The position numbers and the translations under genes are program-made. A stretch of DNA of 64,000 nucleotides from Bin80 sp965220935 (GTDB taxonomy: Bacteria > Bacteroidota > Rhodothermia > Rhodothermales > Bin80), in assembly GCA_965220935.1 (NCBI GenBank), contig OZ244857.1, positions 434,001 through 498,000 on the forward strand, given 5' to 3'. Below the pieces are notes generated by a model, which did not search any database, was not told the origin of the DNA, and saw only the letters and a list, made by a program, of their open reading frames with translations. Of this stretch, positions 44,478 through 54,510 are shown piece by piece; within the stretch, counting starts at the first letter, position 1; every line of letters begins with the position of its first letter.

Positions 44478-45613
44478 AATTTTCAAAGGTCCTGTATCCT
44501 CTACCAGTGGTTTTGATTTCTTGAATTTTTCCATTAATCCTCTCTGCTTTAGCATTGGGCTGTGGGTTCCATAATGCGTTGCAGACTCCACAAAGTGGTT
44601 CTCAAACATCTCTGCAATTTTTATGACTTCTGTGACACCTGCCTCTTGAAGCCACAAGTTGAAATACTCTTTCGCTTCATTGAACGATGTACATTCAAAG
44701 ATGGCTTTGAAGTCTTCCCGTAACCGACACTCACATTGGGTTGGATTCCTTGATCGCCTGGATGATTTCTTCTTGTTTTTTCGTACGATTCTTTTCAACA
44801 GGGGGTAGCGGCTCCCTTTCAGTTCTGAATGATTTTTGACCTCCCGCCTTCTTACTTGATTAATGGCTTTATTGAGATGCTGGATTAAATGAAACCGATC
44901 GTGAATCAAGATCGCCTCGGGGAATATCTTTTCAACTGCTCCAATGAAGGATTTTCACATATCCGTAGATACCGTCTGATCCTTGATTTGCTCTAAAATG
45001 CACTCTAATAGGTCTATGGCACCTTTTTTCGTCCGTCCTTTCTCCAACGACTCCACGATCCGAATCACTTACAATCGTTGCATAGGTATGTCCTCGGTTG
45101 AGGGCCTTTTCATCAATACTAATTAATATGGTGCACCCCTTCCAGAGATCTGCATAACTTTCCGCGCCCAACTGCATAATGCGATTGAGTTGGTTAAATC
45201 CGCACCGAAGAATACCCGCTGTTTTGGTCTTAGCCACTTTCAGCAGATCAATAGCAAAATATTCAAAGCATAGGTGACTCTAATGGATGAAACCGCCCAA
45301 AGAATCTGGATCGCTTAAGGCCCTTTTAGGAGTCTGCACACGGGGAATCCGACAGTGAATAAAACACTTCAAGATCCAGATGACGCCATTCAAGCTCCTT
45401 GCGATGATCCTACAATGTACCAGACTCTCCCGTTTCTGGGCTTACAAGATCCGTCCCAGAATATAAATATTCACTCGCAACAGTTCCGCACTGGTTTCCA
45501 CATGATCGATGCTCCAGCAAGAGTCTAATTTTAACTATACATGCATGGAAGTTTTTAAATTGGTGCAAGCATGAAAAAATAATTCTGGTGAAACCCAAAT
45601 TAAGCAATTCCAT
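44430..45613 (-). pseudogene. ISL3 family transposase relic
   Basis: Minus-strand fragments in several frames. LEWRHLDLEVFYSL lies near 45370-45410, then MAKTKTAGILRCGFNQLNRIM and CTILISIDEKALNRGHTYATIVSDSD at 45237-44932. DRFHLIQHLNKAINQVRRREV continues at 44909 downwards. 'IDEKALNRGHTYATIV' with 'DRFHLIQHLNKA' is the ISL3-type DDE core. At least three frame breaks. The ends are not clear, and the relic abuts and overlaps the 3' end of hsdS. Confidence 0.75.
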
Positions 45614-45893
45614 ACAAATTGTGGTGGAGCCAGAAATTTCTCCAATAACTTTATCGCGTCCATTAATGACTCTATCAAAAATAAATTATCTGGCGCAGGA
45701 TTGGATATTTTACTTGATTAAAGATCTTCTCTGCAGTAGGGGTGGGGTATATGGCCAATTTCAGCCATTGAGACATACCGCAAAGATTGGAGAGCTTATA
45801 AAATTGGATATGATCTTTCGTTAATAATTCATCAACATTTACACAAAAACCTCGTTTCATCTTCACAGGACACTATCACAGACGTTAACACTC
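45614..45893. other. Spacer between the ISL3 relic and the PhoX-like gene
   Basis: 280 bp of AT-rich DNA. No gene recognised. Likely promoter region of the downstream Tat-exported protein. Confidence 0.35.
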
Positions 45894-47255
45894 ATGAATA
45901 TTATTGGATCTAAAAAATCAATGCCCTCGCGCCGTCAATTTCTCCAGACATCTGGTGCTTTCGGACTTGGGTTTATCGGACTTCACTCATTAATTGGATG
46001 TCATGGCTATACAGTTGACGCTAAGGATAGATTCGGCCCACTCGTCCGCGATCCAGAAAGTATTATGGATTTACCAGAAAATTTCACATACAAGATTGTC
46101 TCCAGAATGGGAGACATCATGGATGATGGATTTTATGTCCCTGGTGCGGCAGATGGAATGGCTACATTTGAAGGCCCAAATGGGGAGACAATTGTGATTC
46201 GAAATCATGAAGTAAATTCTAATGCAGAGCCTACGATGGGAGCATTTGGCCAAGACAATGCGCTGATTGACCGAATTGACACCTCTCTGCTCTATGATGC
46301 AGGTACTGAAGGAAATCCTGCACTTGGAGGGACTACAACATTTATATATGATACCGTTTCACAGCAATTGACATCCCAATATTTGAGTCTAGCGGGAACT
46401 CTACGTAACTGTGCAGGGGGACCAACACCCTGGAATACTTGGATCACCTGCGAAGAGACAACCGATCTTGCAGGAAATGGATTAGCCCAAGATCATGGTT
46501 ATGTGTTTCAGGTTCCTGCCAGTGTATCTCCAATCATTGCACCTCCAGTTCCACTCCGCGCTATGGGGCGATTCAATCATGAGGCGGTAGCCGTAGACCC
46601 TGCTACAAGCATCATTTACCAGACAGAAGATGCACACGATAGTTTAATCTATAGATTTATCCCTGTAGATCCCAATACTCTTGAAGCAGGGGGCAAATTA
46701 CAGGCATTACAAGTCGTTGGAATGCCTAGTCTTGATACCCGCAACTGGGATTCACAGACTGTAACTGTGGGATCTAAGATGAGTGTTATGTGGATTGATA
46801 TGGATGATGTTGAAGCGCCGCTTGATGATTTAAGGATTCGGGGATTTGATCAAGGTGCTGCCCGGTTTGCAAGGGGAGAAGGTATGTGGTATGGAAATGA
46901 ATCAATCTACTTTGCGTGCACTAACGGGGGCTCTGCAAAGTTTGGCCAGATTTGGCGCCTGACACCTGCTCAGGATACATTAGAGTTGTTTATTGAACCC
47001 AATGATCCAGGATTGATTGAAAATGCAGACAATCTCACTGTCACGCCGTGGGGTGATCTCATTGTATGTGAGGATGGATCCAATGAGCAGTTTCTAGTGG
47101 GAGTCACGCCTCAAGGTGAATTGTATAAGTTTGCTCGTAATGCTGTCAGTCATTCAGAACTAGCAGGTGCAACTTTTTCGCCAGATGGAACAACACTTTT
47201 TGTGAATATTCAGCATGACGGGCTAACACTGGCAATTTCGGGTCCTTGGGCATAA
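45894..47255 (+). CDS. Tat-exported PhoX-like (DUF839) phosphatase-family protein
   Basis: 453 residues. A Tat signal (SRRQFLQTSGAFGLGFIGLHSLIGC) suggests folded export, perhaps as a lipoprotein since a cysteine closes the hydrophobic stretch. The body shows PhoX/DUF839 blocks: GPNGETIVIRNHEVN, NCAGGPTPWNTWITCEETTD, RFNHEAVAVDPATSIIYQTED and ENADNLTVTPWGDLIVCEDG. PhoX enzymes are Ca/Fe-dependent alkaline phosphatases, and the glutamates and 'TWITCEE' that bind metal are present. Related DUF839 proteins without phosphatase activity exist, so the substrate is not certain. Confidence 0.85.
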   Translation: MNIIGSKKSMPSRRQFLQTSGAFGLGFIGLHSLIGCHGYTVDAKDRFGPLVRDPESIMDLPENFTYKIVSRMGDIMDDGFYVPGAADGMATFEGPNGETIVIRNHEVNSNAEPTMGAFGQDNALIDRIDTSLLYDAGTEGNPALGGTTTFIYDTVSQQLTSQYLSLAGTLRNCAGGPTPWNTWITCEETTDLAGNGLAQDHGYVFQVPASVSPIIAPPVPLRAMGRFNHEAVAVDPATSIIYQTEDAHDSLIYRFIPVDPNTLEAGGKLQALQVVGMPSLDTRNWDSQTVTVGSKMSVMWIDMDDVEAPLDDLRIRGFDQGAARFARGEGMWYGNESIYFACTNGGSAKFGQIWRLTPAQDTLELFIEPNDPGLIENADNLTVTPWGDLIVCEDGSNEQFLVGVTPQGELYKFARNAVSHSELAGATFSPDGTTLFVNIQHDGLTLAISGPWA

Positions 47256-47484
47256 AGAATGGGAGACTTTTGCCGATTCACAGTGGTAGACAAATTAACA
47301 TACTCGCTGCATGAGTGTCTCAAAATTCTAACTACTTCCAATATGATTTTTCTGAGCAGAAACCGTTGAAATCGGGAAAATGAGTGGAATATTTTGGTAG
47401 ATCGCGCAGTCTTTCCGCAAAATAGATGAATCTCAATCATATCCACGCTCAAACCATTGCTATGAAACGCTCAAGATGACTGGA

Positions 47485-47934
47485 TCAGTTCAGATATAGA
47501 TATTCTTCAAGGCTATCAAATAACTCCCGATAATAGCGTCTAGCAACACGTGCTGAAACGGGCTGTGAACGATAAACAGAACCACTGCCAAGAATAGATT
47601 CAACAGATTGATCTACATGCTCTTGCAGATCAAAATTGAGTAAGACTTTTGTTCCATTTGGTGCGATGGAAACCAATGCAGAAACTTTCCGGCGCGTAGG
47701 GCCTCTGAAGATAGAAAAAAGCCTATCTTCGGCGCGGTAACCCGTATTGATAATCCCTTCATCTTTTTCGGCATCAATGATCGCAAATCCATGTTCAGCA
47801 AGCATTTGTACCGTCGCATCAAAAACTAAATCATAGTCCAAGTCATAGGTGCGCGCCCGATCTTCTACTGGAAGACTTTGAGTGGATACACAACCCACCC
47901 ATAGAAGAGGAAATATTAAAAAGAAATGTTTCAT
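47485..47934 (-). CDS. Small lipoprotein, unknown function
   Basis: 149 residues from the ATG giving MKHFFLIFPLLWVGC; a longer in-frame start exists 15 codons upstream but would hide the signal. Lipobox LLWVGC. The mature part (DLVFDATVQMLAEHGFAIIDAEKDEGIINTGY) has the alpha/beta pattern of small outer-membrane lipoproteins that resemble BamC-type or DUF-type folds, but I cannot name the family. It converges with the PhoX-like gene. Confidence 0.7.
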   Translation of the reverse strand: MKHFFLIFPLLWVGCVSTQSLPVEDRARTYDLDYDLVFDATVQMLAEHGFAIIDAEKDEGIINTGYRAEDRLFSIFRGPTRRKVSALVSIAPNGTKVLLNFDLQEHVDQSVESILGSGSVYRSQPVSARVARRYYRELFDSLEEYLYLN

Positions 47935-48500
47935 ATGTAAATCAACTTTGTGGGTAATTATAGTCGCAAGAAATACCATTTATGTCACATCAACTGTATC
48001 CATACGAAAATTTCATCTTCCATGATCTATCGGTCGGGTCAATGATAAAGATGGTGCTTATAGAATCCTACCATAGGTAAGTTGAAGATTAGAACTGAAT
48101 TTCCAATCAGATCGCAGGATATCTTGATCTGTTTGCTGCGATAAATGGTTGTACCGCTTGATTTTATCACGAATCGTTTAGTTTTTTGATCTCCCATTGT
48201 GTTTGACTGAGTGCTTTCTTGAGTTGCTGATTTAATCGTCTTCAGCCGTCAACTCATTCCTTCGTCGCACCAAACAGTGTGCCTTTTGAGTACCAATGGT
48301 CTCACTGTGACAGGTGAGAGCAATACAAACCCCCGCTGTGCAAAAGAGTTCCAACATCCTCACGCGTCTCACATCTATCGGTCAACTTAGAATAGTAGCT
48401 ACAGTTTGCACTAGATCTGTGCCGCTTTGCTCTGAACTTCACCTACGTTGATGGAGATTTTTCCATTATCTTTGGGATTCAAGAACCATTATGTTTATAA
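47935..48500. other. Degraded region left of IS copy 2
   Basis: 566 bp. Minus-strand fragments such as NQQLKKALSQTQWEIKKLND and TQKAHCLVRRRNELTAEDD read like pieces of a decayed protein, possibly a transposase, with stops between them. A short segment at 48165-48177 (TATCACGAATCGT) also occurs at the ISL3 relic end. Nothing intact. Confidence 0.45.
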
Positions 48501-50652
48501 CTGAAGTTAACCCTATTTTCACCTGAGATAGGCCTATTTTAGTTCAACGCATCTCTATTTTCTCTTGATCTGCGCCAATTTCTGCCCTGATATTGGCATT
48601 TTGTCCCCTTAAACGTCTGATTTAGCCGATTTTCGGTGGTTTTTTTGGTTTTTACTCTCTAAATGTGTATGCCCATGTATTTTATTTAAAATAAATTTTT
48701 TATTTTGCATATTTATATAGGTTTTTGTCGTATATTTAGATATAATCAAACTCTTTATGTACCCATGTACGTCTCTCAAATTCCGAACCGTAACTCTAAA
48801 CCAACCTGGCTCATCCGAACCTCTACTCGCGTTGGTAACAAAGTCGTCAAAACGACCATCTCCAATATTACCCGTCTCCCTCAGCCTATCATTGATGGCA
48901 TTGGTATCCTCTTGAAAGGTGGCACGGCGGTCAAAACCATCAAAGACGCCTTTGAGATTCGCAGTAGCAAACCCCACGGGCATGTGGCTGCAGTCCTGGG
49001 CATGATGACCCAACTCAAGATCCATGACCTGATTGCCCCAAAGAACTCACGCTTTCGTCGCCTGGTGCTTGGCATGATTGCCGCCCGCGTGTTAGACCCG
49101 GCCAGCAAACTCCGGGCCAGTACCATGCTCAGACCGCTTCCGATACCCTCAACGAAGAACTGAACCTCAAGTACGTTGATCAGGATGACTTGCATGAAGC
49201 CATGGATCAGCTGGCCAAGTGCAAAGCAGACATTACGTGCACATTAGCCAAACGGCATTTGACAGAAGGGGGGATGGTGCTCTATGACGTCAGCAGTCGT
49301 TATGTGGAAGGGGAGAAAAATTTCTTCGCGGAGTTTGGCCATAACCGAGATAAGAAAAAAGGCAAAAAGCAAGTCGTTTATGGGCTGATCACCGATGCAG
49401 AGGGACGCCCCGTCTCGGTAGAGGTCTTTCCAGGCAATACCGCCGATACTGCAACGCTTGGATGTCAGATTACTAAGATTCAAGAATCCTTTGGATTAAA
49501 GCATGTTATATTGGTTGGAGATCGGGGGTTATTGAAGCAGAAGCAGATTAAAGAGGAGATCATGCCTGTGGGGCTGGATTGGATCACGGGTATGCAAAAG
49601 GGGGAGATCCGAAAGGTGGTAGATCACCAGGAAAAAGAGGAGCGTCGGAAAGAGGAAATGCGTGAAGTGATAGAGCAAAAGGAAATTCAGATGAGTTTAT
49701 TTGATCAGCAGAATCTGGTGGAACTAGAGTGTGATTTATATCCAGATGAAACCCTGATTCTGTGCAAGAACCCCTTACAAGCGGCCAAGAGTAAGCAAAC
49801 ACAGGATGCGTTGTTGGACAAAGCAGATGAGGGACTTAACAAGATGATCAAAGCCATCACGGCGACGCCGTGCCGATTAAAAAACGAAGCCAAAATTGGC
49901 ATGCGCGTCCAGAAGGTTGTGGGCAAACACAAATGAAAGCGGTTCTACAATCTGGACGACATTAAGGAGGGGCATTTTACCTATAGCCGCAATGAATAAG
50001 CGATTAAAAAAGCCGAACTCTTGGACGGCGTGTATGCGATTCGGTCAAGTGTGAAAAAGGCCCCCGAGACATTAGTCTCCGATTACAAGCGTTTATCTTC
50101 GGTAGAATGGGCATTTAGAACTATGAAATCCATGTCGTTGCGCGTACGCCCGATTCATCATCGCAATGAACATCGGGTCATTGCACATATCTTTTTATGT
50201 ATGTTGGCCTATTATGTAGAGTACCACCTCCGTCAGAAGCTCGCGCCCATGTTGTTTGCAGAAGATGACTTGCAACTCAAGAGAGCGCAAAGAAAAGATA
50301 TGGTCTCGCCAGCCAAGCGCTCAGATGAAGCCAAAGCGCAAAGCAAGACGACATCAGATGACGAAACCGCCATGAGTTATGAGTCGGTGATGAAAACTTT
50401 GTCTGGGTTGAGTCGTGTAGTGGGCGTTCCGAAAATCACAACCGATAATTCTCCCGAAGTGACCTTGTTTGAGGATTACAATCCGACCCAAATGAAGGCG
50501 CTAAAACTCCTGAATATCAAACTCTCCTGAGTGACCGGTTCGTCAGAATGAAGCATATTTCTGGCAGATAATCCTCCAGATTGTAGTCAAAAATTCTCAA
50601 ATTCTCTGGAAATACTGAACCTTCTGGAAATTGAAAATAGGGTTAACTTCAG
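48501..50652 (+). mobile_element. IS1634-type insertion sequence, copy 2
   Basis: 2152 bp between CTGAAGTTAACCCTA at 48501 and its inverse ending at 50652, flanked by TTATAA. Most of the transposase coding part is nearly identical to copy 1, but the first ~260 bp, including the untranslated leader and the first ~50 codons, is clearly different, so the two copies are mosaics of related elements. Confidence 0.92.
48765..50530 (+). pseudogene. IS1634-type transposase, frameshifted with two nonsense codons (copy 2)
   Basis: N-terminal frame 48765-49163 (MYVSQIPNRNSKPTW). The frame changes near 49130 (shared with copy 1). The catalytic frame starts about 49190, stops at TGA 49934-49936 where copy 1 has a sense codon, and stops again at TAA near 50000. 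The C-terminal part 50021-50530 is open (SSVEWAFRTMKS). No functional protein is expected. Confidence 0.85.
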
Positions 50653-50880
50653 TTATAACAATAAATGATTGGTACGGAAATGAATGAAGTCGCTTGAGTA
50701 GAAACAAGAAAAAAAACAAAATCCACACACTTAGATTAACGAATGAGTGAACCCAAGTGTGTCATCATTGATGTGCAAAGAGGAGTACTGACATATAAAC
50801 ATAATCCTTTGAGGCATTCATGGAACATCCGAATGGATATAGTGTATTATGTTTCAAATCACATCATCTCAAAATAACCA

Positions 50881-53800
50881 ATGATTGCTTTCGGTTTCTT
50901 TGTACTTTTTTCTGTGGTATCCGTCCCAGAAAGTAACTTATCTCTCAACTCCTTCCTTCTGCCCCCCCCCCATTTTTCGGGCGATAGCGTCTTAGACGGT
51001 TGGCCAGATGGATTTTCCGATACTGATTCGGTAGAGGATTTCCTCTGGATCGACGAAGTTTCGTGGGGCGCTTCCTTCGCGGGCTCACATGTGCCCCCAG
51101 AAATCCCATCCAATGAGCCGACAGATCATGTGGTACTAGATCCTCCTGGTGCGCCGACCGATTTGGGAAGTCAATCTATCTCAACACGGATCACGCTTAC
51201 TTGGACTCCACCGACGGACATTGGCAGTTCGGCGATCACGGGATACAAGATTGAGGTCTCCCCCAATGGAATGGAGGATTGGGACACTATCGTTGAAAAC
51301 CATTCTTCGGTGACTTACCCGCATAACAATTTGTCTTCAGAAACGACGTGGTATTATCGTGTGAGTGCCATCAATGATGCTGGCCCGGGGCCTCCTTCAA
51401 CGACTCTGCGGACAACCACAGCTCCAAGGGCACCGACCGGTCTCAGGGCAGCTCCTGTTTCATTTGATCCTACGAAGATCCATCTGAAATGGAAGGTACC
51501 ACAACCGCCCCAAGGCCGCTCCTCTACGGTTACGGGTTACCGGGTTGAGGTGCGCCCGGGCAGTGAGGAGACTTGGACGGATCTGGTGCCCAATACCGGT
51601 AATACCAAAACTGAATACACGCACACGGGGCTGAGTGGCCAGACGAGTTATTACTCTTATCGGGTCTACGCTCTCAATGAGGGGGGAGAAAGCCCAGTGT
51701 CCAATGAAGACGGTGCTATCAGATGGCAGCTCTCTCCACCGCCACCGCCCACAGGAGTGACCGCCACCGCCTCGGGGCGGTCGGTCACGGTGACCTGGGA
51801 TGCACCCCCTACCGCGACCGGAGGTCGTCCCGTCTATGCCTATGAGGTGAGTTTCGATTATGGTATGAATCCGAGAAAATGGGAATTTATTGAACGAGTG
51901 TGGTTGCCGAACCGTGAGCTAACGCATACGGGTTTGGTGGTTGACTCCATTTATTCGTACCATGTTAACGCTCTGAGTATTGGGGGAATCAGTAATGCTT
52001 CTGAGATCGCGAGCGTCACCATTACGGGCACGGCCACTGCACCTGATGCGCCTGGGTATCTGACGGCCACTCCAGGTGGCAACTCGATCATCAATCTCAG
52101 ATGGGAGGCACCCGCGGATCATGGTGGGTCTCTGATTATCGGGTACCAGATTGAAGTCTCTATCGATGGGGGAAGCACATTCACGCCGTTGGTTGCCAAT
52201 ACCATGTCGATTGCCACCTTCTATCAGCACACAGGTTTGTCAAAGGGAGATACACGACATTATCGTGTCCGTGCGATCAATTCCTCCTCTACCCCATCAT
52301 CTGAGCCGTCTGAGACCACCAGTGCGATGACTGGTTCGTGGCCAGCCGCGACCGCTCCCTTTCCACCAAGGTCACTCACCGCCACCGCTTCGGGAGCCAC
52401 GATCATTAATCTGAGCTGGCAGACCCCGGAATTTGATGGTGGGCCTCCAATTAAGGGATACAAAATTGAAGTGTCTGACGACGCTGGGGACTCATTTGAT
52501 ATACTAGTTGAGGACACGGGTGGTACGAAAACGACCTATCGTCACGAGAACTTATGTGCAAATATGACGCGCCATTACCGGGTCAGTGCCATCAACCAAG
52601 AGAACCTAACTAGTCCTCCGTCTAAGGAGGCATTTGCAACGACTGTGCCGTCCCCTCCCACCCGTCCGACTTCACTCGTAGCAACAGCTTCTGGGCCGAC
52701 GACGATTACTTTGAGTTGGGGGCTCCCCGCCTGTGACGGAGGTGCTGAAATCAATAAATATCTTGTACAATTATGGAATGGGAGCGCATGGAATGATATA
52801 TCTCCTGCTCACATGGGCACAGAGCGCACCTACTCGCATACGAATCTTACTCCTGCACGGATATATTATTACCGGGTCAGTGCGTCCAACAGATTGGGGG
52901 CAGGGGCTGCTACCCCTTGGGTCCAGGCGAAAACGTTAAGCAGTGGTGGTGATGGCGGAGACGGTGGTGGTGATGGTGATGGAGACGGTGATGGTGATGG
53001 AGACGGTGATGGTGATGGAGACGGTGATGATGGAACACCTCTGCCAGCGGTGACCTTTACTACAGCTTCAGCCAGCGTGGATGAAGCAGCTGGAACCTAT
53101 CGGATCAGCGTGACTCTGGGCTCCGCCTCCAGCACGGCAAACACGCTCAGCTACACCGTGTCTGGGACGGCCACCCAAGGGGACGACTACACCATCGCGT
53201 CATCGGTTTCCTTGCCCGCCACTGTTACCTCCATAGAGATCCCAGTGGCGATCGTAGATGATGAGCAAGAGGAAACCGACGAAACCATCATCGTGACGCT
53301 GATCAGCAGTGCAGGCTACGAGCTCGGAACCACGACAGCATTTACGCTCACGATCACAGATAATGATGCGGCCACACTATCGTTTACTCAGACCATTTCA
53401 AATCAGTCCTATTCTGTAGGCTTGGCGATTACAGACCTAACGCTACCTGCCGCACGGCTGGGAACCCCGCCCTATGCCTACACGCTCATCCCTGAGCTGC
53501 CCAAGGGACTCCGCTTTGATCCGTCCACGCGGATCCTCAGTGGAACTCCCTCAGAGGCGGTGCAAGCAAAGACCTTTAGCTATACCGTCACTGATGATGA
53601 GGCCAACACGGCTGTGCAAAGCTTTACGATTGAAGTCGTCCAACCCGAGGCCTTGCGCTTTACAGAAGAAGCGATTCGTGATCAAATGTACCCAGTTCAA
53701 CGTCCAGTGACAGAGTTCGTCTTTCCTGTTGCCATGGGTGGTATCGCACCCTACAGCTATACCTTAACCCCACCGTTGCCCGCCGGGATCATGTTTGATC

Positions 53801-54510
53801 ATGACACCCGCACTCTCAGCGGAACTCCTTTAGAAATTGCAGAGGCGAAGACCTACACATACAGAGCCGAAGATCAAGCGGGTAAGGGTGTTGATCTGGA
53901 CTTTAAGATTGAGATCTATCAAGTATCGTTTTCCGATGCGGTTGACAATCAGTCGTATTCGCGAGGGACTCCCATTGGTACGCTTGTCCTTCCAGAGGTG
54001 ACCAGCGGCGTACTTCCGATTAACTATACCCTGACTCTACTTGATCTTCCACTTGGACTTCGGTTCGATCTTTCAACACGTAGCATCAGTGGTACGCCTA
54101 CAGAGGTGACTCCACCGGTGACGTTGACCTATACGGCGACCGATGCCAATGGAGCGAGCGACAGTCTGATGTTTACCATAGAGGTTGTTTCACCGGTCAA
54201 CTCAGAGGCCGACTCCGGTTTACCCCAAGCGTTTACGGTCTACCCAAATTATCCGAACCCGTTTTTGAATTCCACCAATCTGGTGTTTGACTTGCCATGG
54301 GCTGCTACAATAGAAATCCAAATAGTAGATGTGACGGGTCGGCAAGTCTATACGAAGCCAGCCATTGATCTGACAGCTGGATGGAATCAAGAAATCACAT
54401 TGGATCATTTGACGCTTCCATCGGGCACATATCTGTATCGTATGATTTCGAGATCCCTTGAAAACGGATCATCTTTGATGTATTCGGGTCATTTTATGAG
54501 CGTAAGGTGA
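50881..54510 (+). CDS. Large secreted fibronectin-III/Calx-beta/putative-Ig protein with sorting domain
   Basis: 1209 residues. An N-terminal signal (MIAFGFFVLFSVVSVP) is followed by about six fibronectin type III domains (residues ~85-680; repeated TLTWTPPTDIGSSAITGYKI-like and YRVSAINDAGPG-like blocks). A Gly-Asp linker (~690-720) leads to a Calx-beta domain (FTTASASVDEAAGTYRISVTL ... DDEQEETDETI) and three putative-Ig repeats (LPKGLRFDPSTRILSGTP, LPAGIMFDHDTRTLSGTP, LPLGLRFDLSTRSISGTP). The end is a YPNYPNPFLNSTNL sorting-type domain as in the protein at 499-3855. It is probably a surface or secreted adhesin. A run of ten C near the 5' end and an 18-bp repeat in the linker are prone to length change. 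Confidence 0.9.
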   Translation: MIAFGFFVLFSVVSVPESNLSLNSFLLPPPHFSGDSVLDGWPDGFSDTDSVEDFLWIDEVSWGASFAGSHVPPEIPSNEPTDHVVLDPPGAPTDLGSQSISTRITLTWTPPTDIGSSAITGYKIEVSPNGMEDWDTIVENHSSVTYPHNNLSSETTWYYRVSAINDAGPGPPSTTLRTTTAPRAPTGLRAAPVSFDPTKIHLKWKVPQPPQGRSSTVTGYRVEVRPGSEETWTDLVPNTGNTKTEYTHTGLSGQTSYYSYRVYALNEGGESPVSNEDGAIRWQLSPPPPPTGVTATASGRSVTVTWDAPPTATGGRPVYAYEVSFDYGMNPRKWEFIERVWLPNRELTHTGLVVDSIYSYHVNALSIGGISNASEIASVTITGTATAPDAPGYLTATPGGNSIINLRWEAPADHGGSLIIGYQIEVSIDGGSTFTPLVANTMSIATFYQHTGLSKGDTRHYRVRAINSSSTPSSEPSETTSAMTGSWPAATAPFPPRSLTATASGATIINLSWQTPEFDGGPPIKGYKIEVSDDAGDSFDILVEDTGGTKTTYRHENLCANMTRHYRVSAINQENLTSPPSKEAFATTVPSPPTRPTSLVATASGPTTITLSWGLPACDGGAEINKYLVQLWNGSAWNDISPAHMGTERTYSHTNLTPARIYYYRVSASNRLGAGAATPWVQAKTLSSGGDGGDGGGDGDGDGDGDGDGDGDGDGDDGTPLPAVTFTTASASVDEAAGTYRISVTLGSASSTANTLSYTVSGTATQGDDYTIASSVSLPATVTSIEIPVAIVDDEQEETDETIIVTLISSAGYELGTTTAFTLTITDNDAATLSFTQTISNQSYSVGLAITDLTLPAARLGTPPYAYTLIPELPKGLRFDPSTRILSGTPSEAVQAKTFSYTVTDDEANTAVQSFTIEVVQPEALRFTEEAIRDQMYPVQRPVTEFVFPVAMGGIAPYSYTLTPPLPAGIMFDHDTRTLSGTPLEIAEAKTYTYRAEDQAGKGVDLDFKIEIYQVSFSDAVDNQSYSRGTPIGTLVLPEVTSGVLPINYTLTLLDLPLGLRFDLSTRSISGTPTEVTPPVTLTYTATDANGASDSLMFTIEVVSPVNSEADSGLPQAFTVYPNYPNPFLNSTNLVFDLPWAATIEIQIVDVTGRQVYTKPAIDLTAGWNQEITLDHLTLPSGTYLYRMISRSLENGSSLMYSGHFMSVR
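50962..50971. repeat. Run of ten cytosines early in the large secreted protein
   Basis: Ten consecutive C encode PPP just after the signal region (about codon 28). A gain or loss of one base here would truncate the protein, the usual layout of a contingency locus. Homopolymer sequencing error could also change the count. Confidence 0.8.
52969..53022. repeat. Three perfect 18-bp tandem repeats encoding a Gly-Asp linker
   Basis: The unit GGTGATGGTGATGGAGAC is repeated exactly three times, inside a longer GGT/GAT/GGA/GAC-rich stretch (about 52944-53032). It encodes an acidic Gly-Asp linker between the fibronectin domains and the Calx-beta domain. In-frame copy-number change would only alter linker length. 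Confidence 0.9.

Larger units (their letters stand above)
48495..50658. repeat. 6-bp target duplication of the second IS1634-type copy
   Basis: TTATAA at 48495-48500 and 50653-50658, directly outside the two IS ends. The length matches the first copy's duplication. Confidence 0.88.

Noticed and set aside
49120..49200. Programmed ribosomal frameshift in the IS1634-type transposase
   Set aside because: No A-rich or other classical slippery heptamer is visible at the shift point, so I list it only as an open alternative and call both copies pseudogenes.
52944..53032. Repeat array that could be mistaken for a CRISPR or satellite
   Set aside because: It is a coding Gly-Asp linker made of 18-bp tandem units with no spacers and no cas genes nearby.
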